A program made the translations under genes and the position numbers. 64,000 nucleotides of DNA from a bacterium (lineage in GTDB: Bacteria; UBP15; UBA6099): assembly GCA_029564595.1 (NCBI GenBank), contig JAKQPS010000035.1, positions 4,870 through 68,869 on the forward strand. The letters run 5' to 3'. This document shows, piece by piece, positions 36,264 through 44,893 of this stretch. The notes under the pieces were generated by a model that did no database searches, was not told the DNA's origin, and saw nothing but the letters and a program-made list of their open reading frames with translations. Every line of letters begins with the position of its first letter. Position 1 is the stretch's first letter.

Positions 36264-37274
36264 GTGATCGAACGTCTCGCCGCATTCGGCAGGCTTATCT
36301 TTCTCGCTCTCTGGGCGGGACTGCTTTTTCTCATAGCCACGAACATTCAGTCGGGCTGGCTGTACGTCGTCATCTCCTTCATGCTTATTCTTGCGGCGGT
36401 GTCGGTGGCTGCCCCGAAATCGGCGCTGCGCGCGGTGTCCCTCGAAGCCGCTCTTCCCGACCTCTGCGAGCGCGGTTCTCCCGCGACCGCCGTCCTCACA
36501 ATCAGAAACAACTCCCGATTCTCCCGGCACATGCTGAGGATAGAGTCTCTGTCATGTCCGGGAATAAGGTTTGAACCCGACCGCGTGTTCATCGTGTCGC
36601 TGCCCGCCCGCTCGTCCCTGACTGTTTCAGCGAGGTTCGTGCCGGAGAGCAGGGGGCGGCTTAAGATGGAGAGAGCGGCGGTCAGTTGCGGCGCTCCTCT
36701 TGGGATTTTTACCGCGCGGCGCGAGTTTCCGCTTCGGGCAGTCTCGCTTGCGCACCCCCGAGTGGACCGCGCGGAAGGGGAAGCCCTTGCCGAATACGGC
36801 GGACGCGCAGACCCGCGCGCCAACCCCGCGAGATTCGAGCTTCGCGACTCCTATAATTACAGACTTCGGGAATACGTCCCCGGCGACTCGCTCCGCCAGA
36901 TACACTGGAAGCTCACGGCGCGCGCGGGGGAGCCGATTGTCAAACAGAACGACGGCGCGGCGGTCGAGCACGCCGGGATATTCATAGACAACGACGCCGC
37001 GAACTACCCGCCGGGCAGCGGAGAACGGTTCGAACGGCTGCTAGAACAGGCTGCCTCGCTGGCGCATCACCTTGTGTTCGCGCGGGGCGCGGGCGTCTCC
37101 ATCACGGCGTCCGCAGCTCCCGGCATCACCGTCGATTCGCCGGATTCATGGGAGCGCGCGCTGCGGTGGCTGGCCCTGATCGAGTTGCAGTCCGGGAATT
37201 ATCCCCTTCAACCGCCCGGCCCGGACGCGGACTTCACGTTTTCCCCGCTCGAACGGACGGAGGCTTCGGGATGA
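36264..37274 (+). CDS. DUF58 domain protein
   Basis: The 336-residue protein has two N-terminal membrane helices (LIFLALWAGLLFLIATNIQ, LYVVISFMLILAAVSVAA) and the DUF58 motif RLREYVPGDSLRQIHWKLTA at about residues 205-225. A GTG start four bases after the moxR stop, preceded by GGGGTGAG, was preferred; the in-frame sequence from 36195 overlaps moxR. It probably partners with MoxR and TgpA in an envelope-assembly or peptide-crosslinking unit. The stop overlaps the next ATG. Confidence 0.88.
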   Translation: MIERLAAFGRLIFLALWAGLLFLIATNIQSGWLYVVISFMLILAAVSVAAPKSALRAVSLEAALPDLCERGSPATAVLTIRNNSRFSRHMLRIESLSCPGIRFEPDRVFIVSLPARSSLTVSARFVPESRGRLKMERAAVSCGAPLGIFTARREFPLRAVSLAHPRVDRAEGEALAEYGGRADPRANPARFELRDSYNYRLREYVPGDSLRQIHWKLTARAGEPIVKQNDGAAVEHAGIFIDNDAANYPPGSGERFERLLEQAASLAHHLVFARGAGVSITASAAPGITVDSPDSWERALRWLALIELQSGNYPLQPPGPDADFTFSPLERTEASG

Positions 37275-39466
37275 GCGCCGCGCGCGGAGTCTTCTCCGCT
37301 CTTAACTCTCCATACCGGCGGCCCGAAGAGGTCGAGCACAACGTGCCCTTGCGCGCGTTCACATGGCTGGCCGTGGTCCTGAGCTTGTGCGTGGCGGCGC
37401 GCGACACCGGTCTAATGTCCCCTCTGGCGCTCGGCCTGTCTGCTGTGTCCGCAGGCTACGTCTTCAGCCACTTCAGGCGCATGTATTCCAACTGGTGGAT
37501 GAAGATTGCGCTCGCCGCTGGAATGGTCGCCGCCGGGTTCATCTACGTCAACCAGATGCTTTTCACCCAGCGAGACCACATCGTCGTTCTCACCGAGATG
37601 ATGATATTCCTTCAGGCCCTTCACAGCTTCGACCTTCCGAGGCGCAAAGACCTTATATATTCCCTGCTGTCGGCGTTCATGCTGATGTGCGTCGGAGGCG
37701 TGCTGAGCCGCTCGCTGGACTTCGGAATTTATCTGGCGGTCTTCATCCTGCTTGCTCTGGCGATGCTCGCGATATTTCACTACAGGGAGACGTCCGAACG
37801 AGCGTTGATAATCGGCAACCCGCGCTCGATCGCGGCTGTCGTTGCCCGGCTCGCCATCGCGCTCGCCGTCTGCTTCCCGCTGTTCTTCCCCCTCATCCCA
37901 AGATACCGCACATACGCGTTCGCGAACCTCCCGGTTTCAGGCCGACTGAGGGAGGCGGCGCAGAAATTCTCCGGACAGTTGATGTATCCCGACCCGCCGT
38001 CTGCGGCAGTCGGGATTGACGCCGGTTTCGGACCGGACGCCCAAGTCGGCTCGGACTTCTCTGCAGAACGGTATCTGGCGGGCGGCGACGCCTATTTCGG
38101 CTTCGTTCCCGAACTCGACCTGAACAGCCGCGCGAGGCTATCGGACAAACTCCTCATGCGCGTCAAAAGCCCCTCCGCCGTCTATCATAGAGGCCTCGTG
38201 TTCGACACCTTTAAAAACAATTTGTGGATGATATCCGACGCCGAGGGCGAACAGTTGACCCGCAAGGAAGCCTCACCGGTGTTCCGTCTCGACCGCTCCG
38301 GCGATACCGAATACCAGTCCGCCTTCATCGGCGCGTCCCTCACTTATCACACCTACTACCTCGAACGCGACATGCCGAATATCATCTACGCTCCTTACCG
38401 GCCCGACACCCTTTATTTCCCCGTCGGGTTTATTTTCATGGACGACAATCTGGCAATGAGGGTCCCCGCCGTCCTGCTCGAAGGGACAATCTACACCGCG
38501 ATTTCGACTACGCCGTCCATAGACCCCGAGACGCTCAGGAAGGTGGCGTTCCCGCCGTGCCCGGATGTGGACGAAAAATACTGCTCCATCGGTTTCATGA
38601 CGCCGAAGATGCGCGCGCTCGCCCTCGAAATAACCGCAGGCTCAACCTCCGTTCTGGACAAGGTGGAGGCGATAGCGGCGTATCTGGAAAATAATTATGA
38701 GTATGACATCGACGCGCCGCCCGCGCCGCCCGGCGCTCACCCCGTTCATCATTTTCTCTTCGAATCAAAGAGGGGATACTGCGAACATTTCGCGTCCGCA
38801 ATGGCTCTGCTTGCGAGAGCGGCGGGCGTCCCTTCAAGGCTCGTCACCGGCTTTGTTCCCGGCGCGTATAATCCGCTGACAGGCTACTTCGAGGTGCGCG
38901 GGACGGACGCCCACGCATGGGTGGAAATCTATTTTCCCATAGTCGGCTGGCTGACTTTCGACCCCACCCCGTCCGGCCCATCCGGGCCTGTGTTCGCCGA
39001 AGAAGTCACCCCGATGTCCTTTCTGTACGACCGATACTTCAAAGGAATCGCCGAAGGCGCGCTTGCGGGCGCGGCCCGGTTGTTCTATTCCGCCGCCATC
39101 GCCCCGGCATGGATTTCCGCCGCGCTCTCCGCGCTTGCTGTCGCCCTTTGCGCGGGCGCTTTCTTTTTGATATCAGCGCGCCGCAGTCGCAGAAGCGGGC
39201 GATTCCCGCTGCCCCCTAACAATCGCTCGGTCGCCAGCGATTACCTTCGCCTGCTGCGAGCCAGACCTGAACTTAGAAACGCCCCTCGCTCGGCGTCGGC
39301 GACCGACCTGTCGGTTTTTATCGCCCCAGACGCGCGCGACTCATGGCTCGAACTGGCCGCCCTCTATAACCGCGCCGTTTTCAGTCCGCTGCCTCTCGAC
39401 GACCGCGACGCCGCCACCGCCCGCTCTCTCGCCGCCACCCTCAAGGCGCGCGCGCAGCGTATGTGA
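37271..39466 (+). CDS. TgpA-type membrane transglutaminase-like protein
   Basis: The 731-residue protein has about six N-terminal membrane helices, an extracytoplasmic transglutaminase-like domain, and a C-terminal membrane helix near residue 620 plus a DUF4129-like tail. The catalytic triad is Cys504 (RGYCEHFASAM), His548 (TDAHAWVEIY) and Asp564 (LTFDPTP). It should act on peptides or proteins in the periplasm; the substrate is unknown. It starts at an ATG overlapping the DUF58 stop. Confidence 0.92.
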   Translation: MSAARGVFSALNSPYRRPEEVEHNVPLRAFTWLAVVLSLCVAARDTGLMSPLALGLSAVSAGYVFSHFRRMYSNWWMKIALAAGMVAAGFIYVNQMLFTQRDHIVVLTEMMIFLQALHSFDLPRRKDLIYSLLSAFMLMCVGGVLSRSLDFGIYLAVFILLALAMLAIFHYRETSERALIIGNPRSIAAVVARLAIALAVCFPLFFPLIPRYRTYAFANLPVSGRLREAAQKFSGQLMYPDPPSAAVGIDAGFGPDAQVGSDFSAERYLAGGDAYFGFVPELDLNSRARLSDKLLMRVKSPSAVYHRGLVFDTFKNNLWMISDAEGEQLTRKEASPVFRLDRSGDTEYQSAFIGASLTYHTYYLERDMPNIIYAPYRPDTLYFPVGFIFMDDNLAMRVPAVLLEGTIYTAISTTPSIDPETLRKVAFPPCPDVDEKYCSIGFMTPKMRALALEITAGSTSVLDKVEAIAAYLENNYEYDIDAPPAPPGAHPVHHFLFESKRGYCEHFASAMALLARAAGVPSRLVTGFVPGAYNPLTGYFEVRGTDAHAWVEIYFPIVGWLTFDPTPSGPSGPVFAEEVTPMSFLYDRYFKGIAEGALAGAARLFYSAAIAPAWISAALSALAVALCAGAFFLISARRSRRSGRFPLPPNNRSVASDYLRLLRARPELRNAPRSASATDLSVFIAPDARDSWLELAALYNRAVFSPLPLDDRDAATARSLAATLKARAQRM

Positions 39467-39748
39467 ATGTTAAGCTGGAAAGCCAAAGATGAAGCTAATC
39501 CGCATTTTTCACCATTGCGGGTCAAAATCATTTATGAATAAGATTCCTCTGAAATTCCTTTCCCAATATCTTTTCACATGATACGCGCCGAAGGCGGAAG
39601 CGGAGCTCTGACTTTGGCGCTGACATGAAATGTTTTGAAAGGGTTTTAAGGGAAAACTTTTTCAAAAGTTTTCCCTTAACTCTTACTCTTACTCTTTTTT
39701 CTTCTTTTTCTATCCTTTTCCCCAAACGCGCGCCGCTGGCGCGGCGCG
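39467..39748. other. Intergenic stretch with a family B repeat unit
   Basis: No gene seen. It contains the repeat B2 (about 39550-39677), including GATACGCGCCGAAGGCGG and a 30-base hairpin at 39648-39677 lying between two convergent genes, where it might serve as a bidirectional terminator. Confidence 0.5.
39550..39677. repeat. Family B repeat unit, copy B2
   Basis: Same module order as 44565-44679: CCCAATATCTTTTCACATG, GATACGCGCCGAAGGCGGAA, TGAAATGTTTTGAAAGGG and the AAGGGAAAAC...GTTTTCCCTT hairpin. The second (CCAAAGAG) hairpin module of B1 and B3 is absent. Confidence 0.75.
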
Positions 39749-42700
39749 TTATCTTGCATCGAACAGAGGATCGCAGAGAAGCGTGTTTGCGGACACCGGG
39801 ACAGATTTGCCATAGTTCTTTTTAAAAACATCGAGGTCCTGCATGGAAACTTTTCCGTCCATATTGAAGTCTGCCGCGGGGTGATACAGAGCGTCGCCCG
39901 CGAAAGAGCCGAACCTGTGTCTTAAAGATTTAAGACTTGCCATTCCGACTGTGGGGCTGCAAGCGGGATTGCCGATCTCGCCGCCGCCGCCGGAATTTCC
40001 GACGGGGATTGAGGTTGGCGACACAGACGTCGCGGTTGTCGCGCTGAGACTTCCTGCGGCCTTCAGCGTCACCATGCATTCGCCGGGCGCTGAATCCGCC
40101 GCGCACCCCATCACCGCCGACATTGCCGGCTCCCACGTCCCCGCCGGAAACACCGCCCGGATGATGTACTGTTTCGACGCGTCAACACATTCGGCGCATG
40201 TTCCCGTTCTCATTTTGAAGAACGGTATATTCCCTATCGCATTCGTCTGCATGGATTTGACGACCGTTTTCGTCGCGGCATCTACCACTTCGACTCTTAC
40301 ACCGGGCAGAGGCGTTTCTACTTTTCCGAACCCCGTCGCCGCCCCCGCCGCCGCGAAACATCCCGGCTCTCCCGCCGCGCATGACTCTATCTCATACTTC
40401 GTGAAAGGTTTGCCGAACTCGATCGACACCGGACACACATCAGGGTCAATCGCGCACGGGTCTTGAGTTTCCAACCTGACCGGCGAGGGGGAAACGGCTA
40501 TCTGCGATTCGCGGCATAAGACCCCGGTGTAGCTCACGCCGAGGTAGTAGTTGCCGGAATAATGAACATCAAGGTTGTTGAATGAAAGAGGTTCTTGTCC
40601 GAGTTGTCTGTCATGCGCGCCGGGCATGGGGCTTGCCGTCAGCCTGCCGTAAGGCGTCAAGCAGGATGCGGGGTTCGAACTGGTGCACAGATACACATGA
40701 TATCCCGCGCCCATTCCGTCGTCATCCGCCGAGTTCGTCCAGCCCGCGCGCGCTCCGTAGTAAGTCGGCGGTATTTCAAACCCTTCCACCGCAACGGGAG
40801 GCAGGCATTTTTCGCCCGGTCCGTCGCAGTAACCACAGTTAGGCGCATTCTGCGCGCCGTAAACTGCGCTTTGGTTGCCCGACGGATCCTTTGCCGTCAC
40901 ACAGTACACATACTGCGCATCAGACGTCACGGATTCATCCATATAATTCAGAACCGTCAGAGGCGAAGAGTTGATTTTTGAGAATTTTGCCGCCGAGTTG
41001 CATGTCGCCAAGTCTCCTTCGCATCTATGGACGTCGTAAGTGACGGGGTTCTTATCCGACACCGCGCTCCAAGCCGGAGAACAAGAGAACACATCGAATT
41101 CCAAAGGAGTATTCATTCGCGGTTTTTCAGGCGGCGTGATGTCTTGAGGAACACATACGACCGGCCCGGAAGTCGCGGGCGCGGGCGTCCACCGGGAAAA
41201 TTTGTCGAACATGTTGTAAGCGTAAACTCTGTAACAATAGGCGACGCCGTTTGTGAGATGAGCGCCGGAGTCCGTATAGCTTGTCTCACCTCCGGCGGAC
41301 ACCGTTCTGATGGGAATTGCCCCGTTGGGATTCGGCAGTTGGGCGCAGCCGCCATTGATCGCAGGCGCTCGCATTATCTTGTATCCCACAAGTTCACCCG
41401 GCGTCGGGTAGTCGCAGTAATCGAAAGTGTCGTATTCGTCCGCGCAAACCTTGTCCCATTCTATTTTACAGGACTGGCCTTCCGGTTCAGCGGTCGCCTT
41501 CTGATTTTCAGGCCAGCGGGGCGCTCCATCCGGATCCCCACAAGGAACCAGCACGCATTTGCGAAACAGATACGTCGTGTCAAACAAACTGCAATTTGCC
41601 GTCTGGCTTTCGGGGCATGTTCCGGCAGCCTTGCAATTATCGCAAGCCTCCACCCAGAAACACCATTCATTTTCTTCACTGCCGAAAGCGGTGTCGTTGG
41701 AATACGACATCGGATTCGGAACCGACGGCTGGGCGATTAGAGAGAAATTCAATTTCGAATAGCCGACAGGGCGGCCCTGAGCATCCGCGCCACATGATGA
41801 AAGCGTTGCTTTTTGACAATAATAGATATTGTATCCGCCGCCTCCGGCCAGATCAGACTCGGAGCCGGGCTCCCAGTTGACATTTATGCCGTAACTGCCG
41901 ACCTGACAAACGACTGAAGGCTCTATCTTCGCCGGAGGTTTTAGGTCTTGAGTCGCGCAGGTGGCGGATGTCCATCCTGATTTGTTGTCGCCGACATCGA
42001 TAGCCCTGACTTCATAACTGTATGTAGTAGCGTTGATGAGGTTCGGATCGTCAAACGAGTTGGGAAGAATGGTGGTCGTGTTCAACTGAACTCCGCCTCT
42101 TCTGATGTCGAAACCGTAAAGAGACGGGTCTGAGGTCTTGTCGGCCGTCCATGAGCAGTAGCATTTTTTTTCATGCCCTATCGGGGTGGAGCAGGTGAAC
42201 TCGGCGGGAGCAACCGGGGCCACCCAGTCTTCGGGCGCGCAGACTGCGGAAGTCCATTGCGAGGGCGGAGCTTCTTGACATATGGGATGCGATGAGGAGT
42301 TCACTGCAGAAAAATAAAAATATCTCGGATGTCCGTTGAGTTCAGAGTCCGGGATGTTAAATGTTTTCGAATACGCAACTGAGCCGTTTTCAGGAAAGTT
42401 ATCAGGGCCGGACAAAGACTCCACAAGGGTCGCCGTGTTCCTGTCGTTGACGGTGTTGTAATAGACGTTGTAATAGCTTACAAAAGATTTGTCAGGCGAA
42501 GGAAAAATATCAAAAACGCAGTCGTTGCCGGCCGCCGGAATGGTCGTCCCCTGTCTTATGCAGGTCGAGGTTGACCCCGCGCCGCCCGTCTTGCAGATGG
42601 AGGATTTCACAATAGGCGGAGCCGGCCTGCCGCACGGGCTACTCGTTACGCTTCTGTTGTCTTTGATCATTTCAAGGCTTGGGGTGGTGTCTGTCCTGAA

Positions 42701-43972
42701 ATACGGGACGCCCCCCGTTAACTGAAGCTTGCTTGTCGCAAACAACATCCGCGCGCTTTTGCTCGTCGAGCCGAGCAACGTCTTTCCGTTGGGCAGGGCG
42801 TTCTTGGCTATGAATCTCAGTTCGCTGTTGGTGTATCCTATTTTCAACTTAGTCTCTGTGTCGGTTCCCACGAAAATCTTGCAAGCCAGCGGGTCCGGCG
42901 TGTTCGGGTTGGTGACGCAGTCGCCGTTCCAGAGAACTTTTGCGAGGTTCGGGTCTATAGCTTCCATTTTCGGAGAGAAAGACAGCGTGAACGCATTCGG
43001 ATAATGCGTGTCCGCAATATTCATATCATCGATGTCGGGATTGAAGAAATGCATGCTATACATTTCAATCGCTCCCGAACCCGATAGAGGCGGCTGTCCG
43101 CCAAGCTTTATCTTGGCGCAAACCACATCGTCCGTCGGCAGTTCTCCGTATCCCTTTCCGGCGCTGGCGGAAAATCCATGTGTATCAACTATCTGCCAAC
43201 CTGAAACGACGGACTGAACTCCATTTTCGTCAGGCTCTCCACAGGTGTCTCCCGTGGGGTCGTTGACTGTGTAAGCGGTTCCGCAAGTCGGAGCGCCCGG
43301 TTGGTTTACTGAACAGCGCTCATAACTTGACATCATTGTACAGTTGTTCGTCGCCGCTGTTTCGTAAAAGTTGTTCCATGAAGTCACGCTTGAGCAGGAC
43401 ACATTGTCTAGGCTGGGAAGTTGTGATGTGACGTTGCCTCTGCTGTCCGCCGCCACGATGTAATATGTGATGATATCTCCGGGATCTGTCCCTGCTAGAT
43501 TAATTTCTCCTTTGAACTTGCCGGAAGCTGAATCATAACTCATCGTTACAGGCGGCCCGGTATTAGCTACCTCGTTCACATAGTAGTAGAGCTTGGGATT
43601 GCCTTGTTTCAAACAGTCCCCTGTTCCGTTCGGGTTGGGTATGCATGGGGGATTGGGAGAGATGGCCGGGTCGGGCCTGCTCCACCATTCGGATATCTCG
43701 CAGTCCGTCCGGTCGCAGTTGTCGCCGCAGCAGACCTGTATCTGTTCCCGCCCTTCAATAGTCGCGTACACCGTCATTATGGCGCCCGGAAGCGCCGATG
43801 AATTGACTATATCTTTTATGACAGGCGTTCGTGGCATCGAAGGTATGCCTAACTCGAATATCAAGTCGTCAGCAAACGCCGCGCGCGCGCCGCACAACAT
43901 CATTGCCGCGGCAGCTATAACGGCAAATGCTACGAATCGCGCTTTCCGGCTTGTTTTCGATTGTCTATTCAT
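39749..43972 (-). CDS. Large secreted multidomain protein with dockerin-like C-terminus
   Basis: The 1407-residue protein has a signal peptide (residues 1-35, ending ARAAFADD) after GGAGGACATG. The mature part contains several fibronectin-type-III-like segments, each with a terminal Tyr/Val pattern (e.g. TTYSYEVRAIDVGDNKSGWT, GVAYCYRVYAYNMFDKFSRW). Many Cys residues occur in the N-terminal region (CCGDNCDRTDCE). The C-terminus has a dockerin/EF-hand-like motif (ADFNMDGKVSMQDLDVFKKN). No catalytic domain was recognised. It is probably a cell-surface or extracellular adhesin or scaffold-binding protein. Confidence 0.8.
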   Translation of the reverse strand: MNRQSKTSRKARFVAFAVIAAAAMMLCGARAAFADDLIFELGIPSMPRTPVIKDIVNSSALPGAIMTVYATIEGREQIQVCCGDNCDRTDCEISEWWSRPDPAISPNPPCIPNPNGTGDCLKQGNPKLYYYVNEVANTGPPVTMSYDSASGKFKGEINLAGTDPGDIITYYIVAADSRGNVTSQLPSLDNVSCSSVTSWNNFYETAATNNCTMMSSYERCSVNQPGAPTCGTAYTVNDPTGDTCGEPDENGVQSVVSGWQIVDTHGFSASAGKGYGELPTDDVVCAKIKLGGQPPLSGSGAIEMYSMHFFNPDIDDMNIADTHYPNAFTLSFSPKMEAIDPNLAKVLWNGDCVTNPNTPDPLACKIFVGTDTETKLKIGYTNSELRFIAKNALPNGKTLLGSTSKSARMLFATSKLQLTGGVPYFRTDTTPSLEMIKDNRSVTSSPCGRPAPPIVKSSICKTGGAGSTSTCIRQGTTIPAAGNDCVFDIFPSPDKSFVSYYNVYYNTVNDRNTATLVESLSGPDNFPENGSVAYSKTFNIPDSELNGHPRYFYFSAVNSSSHPICQEAPPSQWTSAVCAPEDWVAPVAPAEFTCSTPIGHEKKCYCSWTADKTSDPSLYGFDIRRGGVQLNTTTILPNSFDDPNLINATTYSYEVRAIDVGDNKSGWTSATCATQDLKPPAKIEPSVVCQVGSYGINVNWEPGSESDLAGGGGYNIYYCQKATLSSCGADAQGRPVGYSKLNFSLIAQPSVPNPMSYSNDTAFGSEENEWCFWVEACDNCKAAGTCPESQTANCSLFDTTYLFRKCVLVPCGDPDGAPRWPENQKATAEPEGQSCKIEWDKVCADEYDTFDYCDYPTPGELVGYKIMRAPAINGGCAQLPNPNGAIPIRTVSAGGETSYTDSGAHLTNGVAYCYRVYAYNMFDKFSRWTPAPATSGPVVCVPQDITPPEKPRMNTPLEFDVFSCSPAWSAVSDKNPVTYDVHRCEGDLATCNSAAKFSKINSSPLTVLNYMDESVTSDAQYVYCVTAKDPSGNQSAVYGAQNAPNCGYCDGPGEKCLPPVAVEGFEIPPTYYGARAGWTNSADDDGMGAGYHVYLCTSSNPASCLTPYGRLTASPMPGAHDRQLGQEPLSFNNLDVHYSGNYYLGVSYTGVLCRESQIAVSPSPVRLETQDPCAIDPDVCPVSIEFGKPFTKYEIESCAAGEPGCFAAAGAATGFGKVETPLPGVRVEVVDAATKTVVKSMQTNAIGNIPFFKMRTGTCAECVDASKQYIIRAVFPAGTWEPAMSAVMGCAADSAPGECMVTLKAAGSLSATTATSVSPTSIPVGNSGGGGEIGNPACSPTVGMASLKSLRHRFGSFAGDALYHPAADFNMDGKVSMQDLDVFKKNYGKSVPVSANTLLCDPLFDAR

Positions 43973-44333
43973 CAGTCATGTCCTCCGTTTTGCGGCGACG
44001 GGCTTCTTTCACTCCCCGCGCGGCGCCGTCTGTTTTTTGCTCTTCCCCTACCGGCCCGCGAACAGCGCTGAGAACACGTTCAGCCGCGCCGGATTGACAA
44101 ACGAAAACAAGGTTGCCTAGTAAATATATATCAAAATTGTTGCCAACTTGCGACAAACACCCCTAAAAAGAAATCGTTTATTCAAGCCTATATTTTTTGC
44201 CGCTCTTTTTCGGTTTTCAAGATTAAAGGCCAAACTGTGACTTTTTTGCCACTAGGCCTGCGACTTTTTTGTCGCAAAAAATAGAGAAATAAGCGCAGAA
44301 AAGACAAAAAAGCCAATGAGATGCCTCCGGCGG

Positions 44334-44679
44334 CCAAAGAGAAACTTTTGAAAAAGTTTCTCTTTGGAATCTCTTCAAAACGTTTCAATGGTCGTCGGGA
44401 GTGAATCGCTAACGCGCTTCTCCTCCCGACGCCCCATGTAAAATCGTAATCGTAGGGGCGGGGCTTGCCCCCGCCCTTTTAACATTTCGGGCGACCCGAC
44501 GGGTCGCCCCTACGGGCACGACGCCGCCAACCGCCATGAACAAGATATCTCTGAAAACATCATTCCCAATATCTTTTCATATGATACGCGCCGAAGGCGG
44601 AAGCGAAGCCCCGCCTTCGGCGCTAGCATGAAACGTTTTGAAAGGGTTTAAGGGAAAACTTTTTCAAAAGTTTTCCCTT
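44334..44679. repeat. Family B composite palindromic repeat, copy B3
   Basis: It begins with a 34-base hairpin at 44334-44367 (arms CCAAAGAGAAAC) and continues with an inverted repeat around TCGTCGGGAG...CTCCCGACG, a nested family C element (44452-44513), CCCAATATCTTTTCATATG, GATACGCGCCGAAGGCGG and a 30-base hairpin at 44650-44679. It is the reverse counterpart of the 23017-23277 copy, which lacks the nested element. Confidence 0.8.
44452..44513. repeat. Family C palindromic element, 62 bp
   Basis: Starts GTAGGGGCGGGGCTTGCCC and ends CGGGTCGCCCCTAC, with two GC-rich hairpins as in the 27337 and 53691 copies. The inner part differs (TTTTAACATTTCGGGCGAC). It sits inside a family B repeat. Confidence 0.75.
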
Positions 44680-44732
44680 AAATCTTTTCCATAACTCCGC
44701 ATTTTGCCCCCCACGCGCCGGAAGCGGTTTGC

Positions 44733-44773
44733 TATACAAAAGGAATTACAGATTATATAATTCTTAGAATTAT
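44733..44773 (+). promoter_or_regulatory. Candidate promoter and overlapping operator of the cyclase pair
   Basis: TATACA at 44733-44738, a 17-base spacer and TATAAT at 44756-44761 fit a sigma-70-type promoter. A perfect 17-base palindrome, ATAATTCTTAGAATTAT (44757-44773), overlaps the -10 element and the expected start point, a typical place for a repressor. The leader to the ATG would be about 125 bases. Confidence 0.45.
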
Positions 44774-44893
44774 TATAGAAAGAACAGACGGTTGGGAAGA
44801 AAAGAGTATGGGATCGGCGGGAGAAGGCGGAAGCGAGAGCCTCCGAAAGAGCGCCGGAGCGGAGCCGTCTTTCAAGCGTCGCGGAGGTTTTGA

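Larger units (their letters stand above)
43973..44893. other. Long gene-free stretch upstream of the cyclase pair
   Basis: It begins with the leader of the large secreted protein (minus) and a purine/pyrimidine-rich segment with small palindromes (GCGACTTTTTTGTCGC near 44261). Family B repeat B3 with its nested family C element follows, then the candidate cyclase promoter. No gene seen. Confidence 0.55.
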
